A stretch of DNA of 64,000 bases from Gilvimarinus chinensis DSM 19667 (GCF_000377745.1 NZ_KB898709.1:129001-193000); one strand, 5' to 3'. Positions 17,811 to 28,008 are shown, counted from the first letter of the stretch. Program-made: numbers and translations. The notes: generated by a model from the letters alone, not told the origin.

Positions 17811-19126
17811 GCGAGCAACAGCACCAAGATTATGTAAAGTGGTTCCGCCACTCATCGCCTTACATTAACGCGCACCGCGGACGAACCTTCGTGGTTATGC
17901 TGCCAGGTGAAGCCTTAACCCACCCTAACTTTAGCAACATCATTCACGACTTGGCTCTGCTCTCAAGCCTTGGGGTGCGCCTGGTACTGATTCACGGCGC
18001 CAGGCCACAAATTGATGCGCGTCTGTCGACAGAAAACCGCAGCAGTGACTTTCATAAACACCTTCGCATTACCGATGCCGACAGTTTAAGTGCGGTGCTG
18101 CAAGCCATTGGCGGCGCGCGTATTACCATGGAGGCAGCCCTGTCCACAGGGCTGCCTAACTCGCCCATGCACGGCTCACGTATTGAAGTCGTCAGCGGTA
18201 ACTTCATTTCTGCCATGCCCCTCGGCGTACTGGATGGAATAGACCTGCAACACACCGGTAAGGTGCGCCGTATTAATGTGGCTCAACTCACCCGTTCACT
18301 GGATGCCGGAGCAATCGCCCTGCTATCACCGCTAGGTTACTCCGCCACAGGAGAAGTCTTTAACCTGAGCTACAGCGATGTGGCCACTCAGGTAGCCAGC
18401 GCCTTAAAAGCCGATAAATTACTCGCTTTTTGCGACGGTGATGGTGTTTACGAGGCTGACAGCACACTGATTCGCCAACTCCCGCTGAGCCAGTGCAAAG
18501 ACTACCTTGCGGCAAACGCTGGCGAGCTTAGCGATATGACCCGTCAGGCCCTTGAAAGCGCCTACCTGAGCTGCCTGCAGGGTGTACAACGGGCTCAACT
18601 GGTGAACTTCACAACTGACGGCGCTCTCCTGGGGGAGCTTTTCACCCGCGACGGCCAAGGCACCATGATTTATTCAGGCCAATACGAGCAGTTGCGAACC
18701 GCCACCATTGACGATGTGGGGGGTATTCTGGAGTTAATTTCACCTCTTGAAGAGCAAGGCATTTTAGTCAGGCGCTCTCGCGAGCTGCTGGAAACCGAAA
18801 TCGACAAATTCAACGTAATGGAAAAAGACGGCACAATCATCGCCTGTGCAGCTCTTTATCCTTACGGTGAAGTTGCCGAGCTTGCCTGCGTCGCCACACA
18901 TCCAGAGTACCGTAAAGGCGGACGCGCGAGCCAGCTGCTTGAGCAACTTGAACAGCGCGCCCGACGTAACGGCACTCACACGCTGTTTGTCCTGACCACC
19001 CAGACTGCTCACTGGTTTTTAGAACACGGTTTTGTGCCAGGAAAAATTGATCAGCTCCCCCAAGAGCGTCAATCTTTCTACAACTATCAACGGGGATCAA
19101 AAGTCTTTTTCAAACAGATCCACTGA
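17807..19126 (+). CDS. argA: ArgA, amino-acid N-acetyltransferase (N-acetylglutamate synthase)
   Basis: This 439-residue enzyme acetylates glutamate, the first step of arginine synthesis. Residues 1-290 form an amino-acid-kinase domain that binds arginine for feedback control (VRLVLIHGARPQIDARL, ALLSPLGYSATGEVFNLSY). Residues 295-439 form a GNAT acetyltransferase with ELACVATHPEYRKGGRASQLLE as the acetyl-CoA loop. Length matches the classic E. coli type. The four-base overlap with argE puts an early and a later arginine step under one transcript. Confidence 0.95.
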   Translation: MSEQQHQDYVKWFRHSSPYINAHRGRTFVVMLPGEALTHPNFSNIIHDLALLSSLGVRLVLIHGARPQIDARLSTENRSSDFHKHLRITDADSLSAVLQAIGGARITMEAALSTGLPNSPMHGSRIEVVSGNFISAMPLGVLDGIDLQHTGKVRRINVAQLTRSLDAGAIALLSPLGYSATGEVFNLSYSDVATQVASALKADKLLAFCDGDGVYEADSTLIRQLPLSQCKDYLAANAGELSDMTRQALESAYLSCLQGVQRAQLVNFTTDGALLGELFTRDGQGTMIYSGQYEQLRTATIDDVGGILELISPLEEQGILVRRSRELLETEIDKFNVMEKDGTIIACAALYPYGEVAELACVATHPEYRKGGRASQLLEQLEQRARRNGTHTLFVLTTQTAHWFLEHGFVPGKIDQLPQERQSFYNYQRGSKVFFKQIH

Positions 19127-19234
19127 GCCTCTGCCGTATCGCGGACTCTGTTGATACGCCAAAATCTGTTATCCTGCACGGTTACAGAAAGCCTTCGGGC
19201 GCCTTACAAGATCACCCATACAACCGGGGATGTT

Positions 19235-21076
19235 ATGCCTACTTATCGCTCCAGAACCACTACCGCCGGCCGCAACATGGCCGGCGCTCGCGCCCTATGG
19301 CGCGCCACCGGCATGAAAGATGATGATTTTCAAAAACCCATTATCGCCATTGCCAACTCTTTTACCCAGTTTGTGCCAGGGCATGTACACCTGAAAGACA
19401 TGGGGCAACTGGTTGCCCGCGAGGTAGAAAAAGCCGGCGGTGTCGCCAAAGAATTCAACACCATCGCGGTAGATGACGGCATCGCCATGGGCCACGATGG
19501 CATGCTCTACTCTTTGCCCTCACGAGACATTATCGCTGATTCCGTAGAGTATATGGTCAATGCCCACTGTGCAGACGCCTTGGTGTGCATCTCTAATTGC
19601 GACAAGATCACCCCCGGAATGTTGATGGCCGCCATGCGCCTTAACGTACCCGTGATATTCGTGTCTGGCGGGCCCATGGAAGCCGGTAAAACCAAGCTGC
19701 TCGATCATGGCCTGGACCTTATCGACGCCATGGTCATGGCAGCTGATGACAGTGTCGATGATGAAACTCTGACGGAAGTAGAGCGCAGCGCCTGCCCAAC
19801 CTGTGGTAGCTGTTCGGGCATGTTTACCGCCAACTCGATGAACTGCCTCACTGAGGCACTGGGGCTAGCCCTACCGGGAAATGGCACCATCGTGGCAACG
19901 CACGCGGATCGAGAAAAGCTCTTCAAACGAGCTGGCCACAAAATCGTTGAATTAGCAAAACGTTACTACGAGGGCGACGAAGAGCACTTGCTACCGCGCG
20001 CCATTGGCAACCGCGCCGCGTTCAGTAACGCAATGGCTCTCGATATCGCCATGGGCGGCTCTACTAACACCATTTTGCACTTGCTTGCCGCCGCACAGGA
20101 AGCTGAGCTTGATTTCGGCATGTCGGACATTGACCGAATTTCCCGCGAAGTCCCACAGCTTTGCAAAGTTGCACCCAACACTCAAAAGTACCATATCGAA
20201 GATGTACATCGTGCCGGCGGCATTATGGGTATTTTGGGCGAACTGGACCGTGCCGGCGTACTTGATACCAGCGTGCCTACGGTTTACGGCGATACACTAA
20301 AAGACGCCTTAAATGAATGGGATATTATGCGGGACCCATCTCCCGAGGTTGTTGAGTTTTTCAAAGCAGGGCCAGGTGGCATTCCCACTCAAGTAGCTTT
20401 CAGCCAGAGCGCTCGCTGGCCAAGCCTAGATGGTGACCGCAAAGAAGGCTGCATTCGTAATCTGGAAAACGCTTTTTCAAGAGAGGGTGGCCTGGCCGTA
20501 CTCTACGGCAATATTGCTGAAGATGGCTGCGTGGTTAAAACGGCTGGTGTCGATGACTCCATTTTAGTTTTCGAAGGCCCTGCACACGTGGTGGAAAGCC
20601 AAGAAAAAGCGGTAGAACACATTCTTGAAGGTAAGGTAAAACCGGGTGACGTGGTCATTATTCGCTACGAGGGCCCGCGTGGTGGGCCAGGCATGCAGGA
20701 AATGCTCTACCCGACCAGCTATCTCAAATCCAAGGGCATGGGCAAACAGTGCGCCCTTCTGACCGATGGCCGTTTCTCCGGAGGCACTTCTGGACTATCA
20801 ATCGGGCATTGCTCCCCTGAGGCGGCGGCTGGCGGAGCCATAGGGCTGATAGAGACCGGTGACATCATCCGAATCGATATTCCCCAGCGCAGCATTGATG
20901 TGAAGCTTTCCATGCGCGAACTGCACGATCGACGCGAGCAAATGGAAGCACGGGAAGCCCCCTGGAAGCCTTTGGAGCAACGTCCGCGTAAAGTCAGCGC
21001 CTCACTCAAAGCTTATGCAAAACTTGCCACCAGTGCGGATAAGGGTGCCGTAAGAGATTTATCTCAACTGGACTAA
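19235..21076 (+). CDS. ilvD: IlvD, dihydroxy-acid dehydratase
   Basis: This 613-residue iron-sulfur enzyme dehydrates dihydroxy acids to the 2-keto acids for valine, isoleucine and leucine synthesis. Cluster cysteines appear in [13 protein letters not shown] and [39 protein letters not shown] is the conserved C-terminal active-site loop. The start [15 protein letters not shown] at 19235 is preferred over an in-frame ATG 84 bases upstream, as it has GGGGA upstream and gives the family length (616 in E. coli). It stands alone, followed by a clear terminator. IlvE, which uses its products, lies about 10 kb away. Confidence 0.97.
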   Translation: MPTYRSRTTTAGRNMAGARALWRATGMKDDDFQKPIIAIANSFTQFVPGHVHLKDMGQLVAREVEKAGGVAKEFNTIAVDDGIAMGHDGMLYSLPSRDIIADSVEYMVNAHCADALVCISNCDKITPGMLMAAMRLNVPVIFVSGGPMEAGKTKLLDHGLDLIDAMVMAADDSVDDETLTEVERSACPTCGSCSGMFTANSMNCLTEALGLALPGNGTIVATHADREKLFKRAGHKIVELAKRYYEGDEEHLLPRAIGNRAAFSNAMALDIAMGGSTNTILHLLAAAQEAELDFGMSDIDRISREVPQLCKVAPNTQKYHIEDVHRAGGIMGILGELDRAGVLDTSVPTVYGDTLKDALNEWDIMRDPSPEVVEFFKAGPGGIPTQVAFSQSARWPSLDGDRKEGCIRNLENAFSREGGLAVLYGNIAEDGCVVKTAGVDDSILVFEGPAHVVESQEKAVEHILEGKVKPGDVVIIRYEGPRGGPGMQEMLYPTSYLKSKGMGKQCALLTDGRFSGGTSGLSIGHCSPEAAAGGAIGLIETGDIIRIDIPQRSIDVKLSMRELHDRREQMEAREAPWKPLEQRPRKVSASLKAYAKLATSADKGAVRDLSQLD

Positions 21077-21100
21077 CGCATTTCATAATGTGAATGCACT

Positions 21101-21129
21101 AAATACCCGCTGATAGCGGGTATTTTTTT
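21101..21129 (+). terminator. Intrinsic terminator of ilvD
   Basis: AAATACCCGCT and AGCGGGTATTT form an 11-base stem with a GAT loop, extended into a T-run (TTTTTTT), 24 bases after the ilvD stop. Confidence 0.9.
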
Positions 21130-21165
21130 GCTCAGGCAATCTGCCCTAAGAAACACCTATTGCCA

Positions 21166-21204
21166 GACAAAAAAACGGCGGGTGAAGTACCCGCCGTTTT
21201 TTGT
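21166..21204 (-). terminator. Intrinsic terminator of the TonB cluster (probably bidirectional)
   Basis: GACAAAAAACGGCGGGT and ACCCGCCGTTTTTTGTC pair perfectly around GAAGT. The A-rich left arm gives a T-run on the minus strand 20 bases after the TPR gene stop. Because the other arm ends in T as well, it could also back up ilvD termination. Confidence 0.9.
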
Positions 21205-21224
21205 CTTACCGATCTTAAAAAGCG

Positions 21225-22613
21225 TTAGCCATCACTTTTTAAAGCTTCCTGGCGTTTCTTTTCACCTTCAGCGTAATTAATCCACTGGCTGGCAAATTTT
21301 TGGCTGCGCTTGTCACGAGAAGCTTTGGTAAAGGCCTCAATCGCCTCATCAAAATTACCCTGCGCCAATTCCGCCTGACCAATAGTCAGATGGACCGAAT
21401 CAGGGCGACTCAAACCACCCTTTTTCAGCGCATTGCGTGCGGCAGAAACAGAGGCCTCGAAGTCATCTCGCGCAAACAATAAGCGGGATAAATTGAAATA
21501 AAGATCGCCATCTTCGGCTTTAGCCGCGGCGCGTTTCATTTCAACCAGCGCTTTATCGGTTTCTTGCGACAGACGCCAAGAGTTCGCTAACAGCTCCAGG
21601 TTGGTAGCCGTAGGATCAACAATTTTATCTGTGTTGATACCCTTATCGAGAATTTTCGCCGCCTTATAGGGGGCGTCATTTTCAATAAAGTGACCCGCAA
21701 GACTTTTCAGCTCGTTTTCTTTTTTCAAACCACCCATCACATACATGGAATCCATGGTGCGATAATAGTTTTCCAGCTGCCCCAACTCGTAGTACAAGCT
21801 CGCCATTTGCGACCAATAGCTCATTTTAGGGTAGATGCGAACTAACTCCTGAACCACCGCTAAAGTAGAGTTAAAGTCTTCTTTGTAGAAGTAAAGTGCA
21901 CGCAAAAAGCTCAGCCATTCTTCACGCGGCATTTTACCTTCGGCTTCGTACATTTCGATCGCTTGCAGCATATTAGCCAAAGCTTTTTCATGCTGCTCGG
22001 CACCGTAGTAAATCTGCGCCAAAGTCGAATACTGAGTCGCAGAGATCATGGTCACCATTTTTGACCAGCGCTCTAAATACTCAACCGCTTTTTTTTCGTT
22101 CTCTTCTTGAGCGTAAAGCTGTCCCAGGAAGTAGTAGAACTGCGCTTCGGTACCAACAGGCAAATTCGGACTCTGCGCAACCACCATTTCAAAATACTTA
22201 ATGGTGTTAGGCATGTCTTCACGCTCGTAGTAAAGCTGACCCAATACCTGATAAAGCATAGCCTTAGCGTATGGGTTCAAATCGCCTGCTTCACGCTCCA
22301 TTTCTTTTGCCATCTGAAAAGCTTTAGCCGGGTCGGCTTTCGCACCATCAGCGACTTGCTCTTCAGAAGGCTCCATGGTCGAGGTGATTTCCGAATAGTC
22401 TTTAATAAAGTCTTGAGGCAAACCGGGTAAACGACGCGGATCTGGACGCTGCTCGGCAGGTTTCAGATACGCGGCATTAGCCGGCGCAATGCCATCTACG
22501 GCCATCGCATCAACCGATACCATGGTCAAGACGGGTGCGGCAGCAAGTACCGCAACACCAACAGACTTTTGCAAGGTGGCTGAAATTACTGATTTTAACG
22601 TCTTCATTTTCAT
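21225..22613 (-). CDS. Periplasmic TPR-repeat protein of the TonB2/Ttp cluster
   Basis: This about 462-residue protein has a signal peptide ending near DAMA and then repeated helix pairs of the tetratricopeptide type (for example AKAMLYQVLGQLYYERED, YSTLAQIYYGAEQHEKALA, YFNLSRLLFARDDFEASV). TPR proteins are the usual last gene of TonB2 clusters with DUF3450 and TtpC, where they probably scaffold the complex in the periplasm. It starts within a few bases of the tonB stop. An in-frame GTG at 22616 and an ATG at 22607 are alternative starts; the latter has better spacing to AGG. Confidence 0.88.
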   Translation of the reverse strand: MKMKTLKSVISATLQKSVGVAVLAAAPVLTMVSVDAMAVDGIAPANAAYLKPAEQRPDPRRLPGLPQDFIKDYSEITSTMEPSEEQVADGAKADPAKAFQMAKEMEREAGDLNPYAKAMLYQVLGQLYYEREDMPNTIKYFEMVVAQSPNLPVGTEAQFYYFLGQLYAQEENEKKAVEYLERWSKMVTMISATQYSTLAQIYYGAEQHEKALANMLQAIEMYEAEGKMPREEWLSFLRALYFYKEDFNSTLAVVQELVRIYPKMSYWSQMASLYYELGQLENYYRTMDSMYVMGGLKKENELKSLAGHFIENDAPYKAAKILDKGINTDKIVDPTATNLELLANSWRLSQETDKALVEMKRAAAKAEDGDLYFNLSRLLFARDDFEASVSAARNALKKGGLSRPDSVHLTIGQAELAQGNFDEAIEAFTKASRDKRSQKFASQWINYAEGEKKRQEALKSDG

Positions 22614-22619
22614 CACCTA

Positions 22620-23240
22620 TTACTGTGCCAGTTCAAACACGAAGCGGTTGCGTACACCGGGAACCTCAATCGGGTTTCCGTCAACGACGCGCGGCTTGTA
22701 TTTAAACTTCTCCGCAGCTCGAATCGCGGCGCGGTTAAAGATGGAGGTTTCGTCGCCATCTTTGGTAATCGCCTCAATCACAACTACGTCGCGGGTTGCA
22801 CCCGTGGTGGTCACTGTAAATTCTACGGTCACAAACCCCTCGACACCGCGCTGAGCTGCGCGACGTGGGTACTGCGGCGCCACCTTCACAATGGGCAGAT
22901 ACTCACCATCACCACCCAGGCCAGAAGTACTGATTTGAATATCAGACCCCAGATCGGGTGCCTGCATGTTCATACCTTCCGGGTTTACATCCGGCGCTTC
23001 AAAGTCAGGCTCCGGAATGTCCGGTGGTGGCTCTTGTGGCGTTTCAGGCTTATCAGGCTTTGCTGTTTCGTAGCGGGTTTCAATCTCCATTTCCGGCATG
23101 TGAATATCTTCAATGCGGGTAGTCTCAGGCTGATCTTCAGCCTGGAGATCGGAGTTGATCAAAAACTGCATCAGATACAGCAGACCAAAGGTGATAACCA
23201 CCGCCAGCACGACAGCAATTAATACTCTTGCAAGTTTCAT
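22620..23240 (-). CDS. tonB: TonB2-type energy transducer
   Basis: This 206-residue protein links inner-membrane proton force to outer-membrane TonB-dependent receptors. It has an N-terminal anchor (residues 5-28), a proline-rich periplasmic span (PDKPETPQEPPPDIPEPDF) and a C-terminal TonB domain with YPRRAAQRGVEGFVTVEFTV and IRAAEKFKYKPRVVDG. Its short length resembles Vibrio TonB2 rather than the longer TonB1. The gene lies six bases after exbD. Substrates are not shown by context; vitamin B12, iron or glycan receptors are all possible in this kind of bacterium. Confidence 0.93.
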   Translation of the reverse strand: MKLARVLIAVVLAVVITFGLLYLMQFLINSDLQAEDQPETTRIEDIHMPEMEIETRYETAKPDKPETPQEPPPDIPEPDFEAPDVNPEGMNMQAPDLGSDIQISTSGLGGDGEYLPIVKVAPQYPRRAAQRGVEGFVTVEFTVTTTGATRDVVVIEAITKDGDETSIFNRAAIRAAEKFKYKPRVVDGNPIEVPGVRNRFVFELAQ

Positions 23241-23246
23241 AGCGGC

Positions 23247-23651
23247 TTAGTTCTTCACTGTTGAAACAGCAACGTTACTCACACTCAATTGTCGAGCGGT
23301 ATCGGCCACTTCTGCCAGTAATTTCACACTGGCTTCGGAGTCCGCTTGAATAACAACACTGCCGTTTGGATTTTCAGCAAGCAGACGCTCAATTTGCGCC
23401 CGCACCCCACGGGGATCCACCTGGTTTTTATCAATCCAGATTTCATCGGAGTCGGTGATCGCAATCAAAATACTGGCGTTTTTCTTTTCGTCAGCAGTGG
23501 TTGCTTCCGGCCGAGTCACTTCCACCCCGGTCTCTTTAATGAACGTGGCAGTTACAATGAAGAAGATCAACATGATGAATACCACATCGAGCATGGGAGT
23601 CAGATCGATGGCACCGGTCTGTTCATCTTCAGATTGGTTTCTACTGCTCAT
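23247..23651 (-). CDS. exbD: ExbD, TonB-associated proton channel subunit
   Basis: This 134-residue protein has one N-terminal membrane helix (residues 19-38). It contains the motif DLTPMLDVVFIMLIFFIV, whose Asp near residue 23 is the proton-carrying residue of the family. The rest is a periplasmic domain (SILIAITDSDEIWIDKNQV, NGSVVIQADSEASVKLL). It forms a rotary-type channel with ExbB to power TonB. Its neighbours on either side are exbB and tonB. Confidence 0.95.
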   Translation of the reverse strand: MSSRNQSEDEQTGAIDLTPMLDVVFIMLIFFIVTATFIKETGVEVTRPEATTADEKKNASILIAITDSDEIWIDKNQVDPRGVRAQIERLLAENPNGSVVIQADSEASVKLLAEVADTARQLSVSNVAVSTVKN

Positions 23652-23691
23652 GGCATATCTCTTATAACTGGGTTAATACGACGTGCCAGCC

Positions 23692-24219
23692 TTAATGATC
23701 CATTGTCAAATGGTCGGCAAACAGCTGATTCTCACGCTCGGCAGTACGGGTCAGATACGTATTGGCAAATACACCAGACAGTGCCGCAACCATACCCGCC
23801 ATAGTCGGGATAGTTGCTTTTGAGACACCGCCAGCCATTTGCTTGGCATCGCCGCCGCCGGTCATAGCGAGAACGTTAAACACTTCAATCATACCGGTAA
23901 CGGTACCGAGCAGACCGAGCAGAGGACACAGGCTCACCATGGTGGCGATCATGTCCATATTGGTATTAACCTTCTGCTCGACGCGCGAAATCAGTGCGTA
24001 ACGAATCTGGTGAGCATTCCAGGATTTGCGCTCAGAGCGCGCCTCCCAAGCGTCTAAGGCCTCTTGTACATCGCCCTTCAGACCGCCTTTGAAATACCAC
24101 ACCCGCTCGAAAATCAGGGTCCACATGACAAAGGTAAGGGCGGCGATCCATAACAATACGGTACCGCCCTGATCCAAAAAGGCTTTAATGGCTGCGATTG
24201 CTTCCATTAATGCCAGCAT
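23692..24219 (-). CDS. exbB: ExbB, TonB-associated proton channel subunit
   Basis: This 175-residue MotA/TolQ/ExbB protein has three membrane helices, near residues 17-38, 92-112 and 130-155. The motif SLCPLLGLLGTVTGMIEVF is the family signature lining the ion path, and KATIPTMAGMVAALSGVF forms the last helix. It is a short ExbB of the TonB2 class and is encoded directly after a larger TtpC-like relative, so the cluster has two members of the same fold. ExbD follows 40 bases downstream. Confidence 0.94.
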   Translation of the reverse strand: MLALMEAIAAIKAFLDQGGTVLLWIAALTFVMWTLIFERVWYFKGGLKGDVQEALDAWEARSERKSWNAHQIRYALISRVEQKVNTNMDMIATMVSLCPLLGLLGTVTGMIEVFNVLAMTGGGDAKQMAGGVSKATIPTMAGMVAALSGVFANTYLTRTAERENQLFADHLTMDH

Positions 24220-24229
24220 GCTTTATCTC

Positions 24230-25606
24230 CTACTTACGCTCGGCGTTCTCGGCAATAATGCCGGCCGATTGTTCTTCAAGAACGTGGATTACGCGCTTGG
24301 CACGGCCATTTACAATGGTGTGCAGCAGTACGGTAGGAATGGCAACTACCAGACCCAGTACAGTAGTAATCAAGGCAGAGGAAATACCACTGGCCATGTT
24401 TTTGGGATCACCAGCACCGAAGATGGTGATTGCCTGGAAGGTCAGAATCATACCCACAACGGTACCCAACAGACCCATCAGAGGCGCAACCGCCGCGATA
24501 ATCTTCAGAATAGCCAGACCGCTCTCAATGGCAGGGCGCTCTTTCAGCACGGCTTCTTCCAGCTTCAGCTCCAGAGTTTCACCGTCCACATGCGGGTTGT
24601 CTTCGGCCACTTTCAACACACGACCCAGTGGGTTGTTGGTGTTGGCTTTCTTAGACTTCAACTGGCTGCTTACCTTGGCGTTAACCAGAGTCAGGTAAAT
24701 GATGCGCCACAGACCGATAATCAGACCGATAATACCGACAATAGTAATGGCGTAACCTACACCCCCACCTTGATGCCAGCGCTCACCCCAGGTAGGGCTG
24801 TCGATCAAAGCGTTCAGCAGCGAACCGCCGGTAGGACCTGTGGGGTCAAGACCAACACCTACCAGACCGCCAGAAGCGTTCTGCAACTCTTGAGCAGCAC
24901 CCAAGAAAGCTTCAGGCTGACGGGTCAGCTCTTCCATTTTGTAACCATCAGCGATGTAGTTCAGGTACTTACCTTCTGATACCAGGTTGTAAGAACCGAT
25001 ACGAACCACTTCTTGGTCAACTTTGTCGCCGTTTGGCTTGATAACAGTGCCGTTGAACTTAACAACTTTACCGCTTTCAACCATCTGACGCTGTTGCTCG
25101 TACCACAGACGCTCGATTTCTTCGATCGAAGGCAAACGAGTGTTGCTGTTCATTTTATCGATCAGGCCAGTCAGGAACTCACCGCGATTAGGGTACTGAG
25201 CAGAGATCAAAGAAGTGCTCAGAGTTGAGCGCAGATCGCCAGCGGTAGAGGTCAGGTGACCAAACAGCTCACGCAATGAACCCAAGCGCTCGTTGAACTG
25301 CTTGCGTTTCGCTTCAACTTCAAGCTCTTGATCGGCGTAGGTTTGCTCAAGGCGCTCTGAGCGAGCTTCTTCAGAAGCAAGCGTGTTTTGCGCTTGTTTC
25401 AGCAATGATGCTTGATTGTTCTTTTCACGCTGGAACTGTTGCTCGCGCTGCTTGTGCTCGGCAGATTCCTGAATGCGTGACTCTTTAACCATGTTCAACA
25501 GCTCGTCAAGGCTGGCAGCCTTGTCTTCCTGCGCCACGGCTACACTTGTGCTTAACAGGCCGGCAGCTACGGCTACCAGGCAGCTTTTGGCAAACTTCAT
25601 TTTCAT
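24230..25606 (-). CDS. TtpC-like MotA/TolQ/ExbB-family protein
   Basis: This 458-residue protein begins with a signal peptide (cut near VAVAQE). Next come a long charged coiled coil (about residues 35-130, rich in E, Q, K and R), a linker domain and, from about residue 285, three membrane helices with MGLLGTVVGMILTFQAITIF. This matches TtpC of Vibrio TonB2 systems, which is required for TonB2-driven uptake. Its ATG overlaps the stop of the DUF3450 gene (ATGA). The periplasmic coiled coil probably reaches toward partners such as DUF3450 and the TPR protein; that is inference. Confidence 0.9.
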   Translation of the reverse strand: MKMKFAKSCLVAVAAGLLSTSVAVAQEDKAASLDELLNMVKESRIQESAEHKQREQQFQREKNNQASLLKQAQNTLASEEARSERLEQTYADQELEVEAKRKQFNERLGSLRELFGHLTSTAGDLRSTLSTSLISAQYPNRGEFLTGLIDKMNSNTRLPSIEEIERLWYEQQRQMVESGKVVKFNGTVIKPNGDKVDQEVVRIGSYNLVSEGKYLNYIADGYKMEELTRQPEAFLGAAQELQNASGGLVGVGLDPTGPTGGSLLNALIDSPTWGERWHQGGGVGYAITIVGIIGLIIGLWRIIYLTLVNAKVSSQLKSKKANTNNPLGRVLKVAEDNPHVDGETLELKLEEAVLKERPAIESGLAILKIIAAVAPLMGLLGTVVGMILTFQAITIFGAGDPKNMASGISSALITTVLGLVVAIPTVLLHTIVNGRAKRVIHVLEEQSAGIIAENAERK

Positions 25607-26385
25607 TGCGCTGCCTCCGGTGCTTGGACAGGTACAAACATAATGTCTTTCGACGCCTGGTTACGTGCAATACGCAGGCCTTTCAGAATCTGGTTACGGT
25701 AGGAATCATCCAGCTCAACCCACGCACCTTGAGTAGAATCCCAAGCACCAGACTGTTCGGTATCGGTTGTTTGATACATCAACGAAACGCGACCAACACG
25801 CAGGATGTTCACTTCACGATCCTGGCCACCGATGTTCAGAGTGTCGCGGTACGCTTCAATGAAACGGCCGTATTCGCTCTCGATTTTGTAGGCTTCGAGA
25901 ACTTGACGGAACTTCTCGGCAACGGAGATATCAGCGCGCTCTTGGTTGTTACGCAACATGGCGATACGATCCAAACGCTCTTCTAACTTGAAAGGCTTGT
26001 CCAGCTCTACGAACTGTTCCAGAGCATCCAGCATACGCAGCACGAGAGGCTGAATACGACGCTCAATTACAGTGACGTTTTCGATGGATTCGTCTAGATC
26101 CTTAATTACAGCAAGCTGATTGGCAATTTGCTTTTCCAACTGGCTGTTATACAGACGGATATCTTCAATCTGCTTATTCACCTGCTTGAACTGAACCAGC
26201 AGATCATCAGTCTCCTGAGACAAGCGATCTATACGTTTCTGGGAATCCTGAGCCAAGGTTGTTTTGGCCTGGCTTACCTGGAGAATTTGATCCAGGGTTT
26301 CATCTGCCATCACCGCGCTGCCCATGAGCGCTCCGGCAGAAAGCACTGTGGACAGAGCCACGGCTTTCATTCGCTGCTTTTTCAT
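25603..26385 (-). CDS. DUF3450 periplasmic coiled-coil protein of the TonB2/Ttp cluster
   Basis: The 260-residue protein has a signal peptide ending near AVMADE, then a long helix-rich body (RIDRLSQETDDLLVQFKQV, EKQIANQLAVIKDLDESIE) and a conserved C-terminal part (NILRVGRVSLMYQTTD, GLRIARNQASKDIMFVPV) typical of DUF3450. These are first genes of TonB2 clusters; their role is unproven. The start at 26385 is preferred over an in-frame ATG 102 bases upstream because GGGGGA sits seven bases before it and it begins directly with the signal peptide. A 782-base gap lies upstream. Confidence 0.9.
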   Translation of the reverse strand: MKKQRMKAVALSTVLSAGALMGSAVMADETLDQILQVSQAKTTLAQDSQKRIDRLSQETDDLLVQFKQVNKQIEDIRLYNSQLEKQIANQLAVIKDLDESIENVTVIERRIQPLVLRMLDALEQFVELDKPFKLEERLDRIAMLRNNQERADISVAEKFRQVLEAYKIESEYGRFIEAYRDTLNIGGQDREVNILRVGRVSLMYQTTDTEQSGAWDSTQGAWVELDDSYRNQILKGLRIARNQASKDIMFVPVQAPEAAQ

Positions 26386-27168
26386 ATTTCCCCCAACTCG
26401 GGTGCTTTCAATCAGATTTGTGCGACAGACTGCTGCCACAGACGCATATCCACTGAACCTCTTTCGAGGCAGCCAAGAACGCAGCATTGTAATAAGAGGG
26501 TTCCTCTACATTCAATGCTTTATCCAAATGCCTGAATGCCTGTGTATTTGGGTAGCAAACGGGTAACACTTAACCGTGAAAACCATCAGAACCGGTAACA
26601 CCTGGTTGTTTTTCAACCAGCACCAAGCGATAACTTACGCCAAACTTATACAATAAGATTATTAAGATTCAGCGTCAGTAAACTACTCCAGTATCGAAAA
26701 CCGATGAGATAGCGGAGTACCCACCTCATCTGGCTGCCGGGATACATCCCGCCATTCCTATGTCGACAGATCAAGACGGCCGTGAACGAGCACCCTCTGT
26801 CACTTGCCCACCTTTGTTATATAAATTCCTGTTTTCTGTAACAAGCGGCGAGCGATAGCCCTATTCACCCTCGGCCACACCCAGAGCCTGGATGCGGTTT
26901 GCGTGTTCAGTACGGAATATTTACCGTGAGCACCAGAAGCACACTTTGAAAGGACACCCTTGGTAGCCCCAACTTACTTTAATATGTGCCTACACAGGGC
27001 GACCATCAAACTCAGCTTGCACTTCATGATACTGGGCTTACCCTAAATGGCGCACCTAAAGTATTGTAAACACGCTATTAAAATTCGAGCGTCGGATACT
27101 CCTGATGATCTGGCCACCACCTAACAGCGTGATTAACAACCACCCCCTCAGCTTCGTTACCCCCCCGA
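26386..27168. other. Long intergenic region between the TonB cluster and thyA
   Basis: About 780 bases with no open frame that resembles a gene. Both neighbouring genes are on the minus strand, so this should hold the promoter of the TonB cluster and the end of the thyA transcript. The only clear structure is a hairpin CTGGTTG-TTTTT-CAACCAG at 26602-26620. I see no known RNA family, Fur-box-quality palindrome or transposon end. Confidence 0.6.
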
Positions 27169-28008
27169 TCAAACGGATATGGGTGCCGTAATCCGCGCAT
27201 GAGGGTCATAGCCATCGAAATGAAAATCTTCTAGCTCATAATCAAAAATCGATGCAGGCCTACGGGCAATTTGCAATTGGGGCAAAGCTCTCGGCTCGCG
27301 AGCCAATTGCTCAAACACAATATCGTCGGTTAAATGATCATGATAAAGGTGGCAATCACCAAAGGTGTGCACAAAATCACCCACATCAAGATCACACTGC
27401 TGCGCAATCATATGAGTGAGCAGCGCGTAACTGGCAATATTAAAAGGCACCCCCAAAAACAAATCCGCACTGCGTTGATACAACTGGCAAGAAAGCTTGC
27501 CGTCCGCCACGTAGAATTGAAATAAGGTATGGCAGGCCGCTAAAGCCATGCGCCCAGCCTTCACATTCTCTTGCGGGCTAACCGATTCATCCGGCAAGTC
27601 TGAGGGGTTCCAGGCACTGACGATTAAGCGCCGGGAGCTGGGCTTGGTTTTTATTTGTTCAATCACCTGACTGATTTGATCGACCGTCGAGCCGTCTGGG
27701 CAAGCCCAGCTACGCCACTGTTTACCATACACAGGCCCTAGATCACCGTCTTGTGTCGCCCACTCGTTCCAGATTCGGCAACCGCGCTCTTGCAACCATT
27801 GAACGTCCGTTCGCCCTTGCAAAAACCACAGCAACTCAACAATCACACTTTTTAAGTGGACCTTTTTAGTGGTGACCAGCGGAAATCCCTGTTGCAAATC
27901 AAAGCGCAACTGGCGACCAAAAACCGAGCGAGTGCCGGTACCGGTGCGATCGCCACGGTCTGTGCCGTTATCCACCACATCACGCATTAGATCCAAATAC
28001 TGCTTCAT
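27169..28008 (-). CDS. thyA: ThyA, thymidylate synthase
   Basis: This 279-residue enzyme methylates dUMP to dTMP using methylene-tetrahydrofolate. Motifs include [12 protein letters not shown] (phosphate-binding Arg), the catalytic cysteine in [12 protein letters not shown] (Cys159) and [20 protein letters not shown]. It is 15 residues longer than E. coli ThyA (264); the extra length is mainly a loop near residues 140-155 just before the active-site Cys, and the usual PCH is ACH. It overlaps lgt by four bases, an order (lgt-thyA) also seen in Pseudomonas and E. coli. Confidence 0.96.
   Translation of the reverse strand: MKQYLDLMRDVVDNGTDRGDRTGTGTRSVFGRQLRFDLQQGFPLVTTKKVHLKSVIVELLWFLQGRTDVQWLQERGCRIWNEWATQDGDLGPVYGKQWRSWACPDGSTVDQISQVIEQIKTKPSSRRLIVSAWNPSDLPDESVSPQENVKAGRMALAACHTLFQFYVADGKLSCQLYQRSADLFLGVPFNIASYALLTHMIAQQCDLDVGDFVHTFGDCHLYHDHLTDDIVFEQLAREPRALPQLQIARRPASIFDYELEDFHFDGYDPHARITAPISV

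Noticed and set aside
24188-24979. A 263-residue open frame on the plus strand over the TtpC-like gene
   Set aside because: It is fully antisense to a well-supported gene, is rich in Gln, Thr and Asn, and matches no family. It reflects codon bias in the opposite strand.
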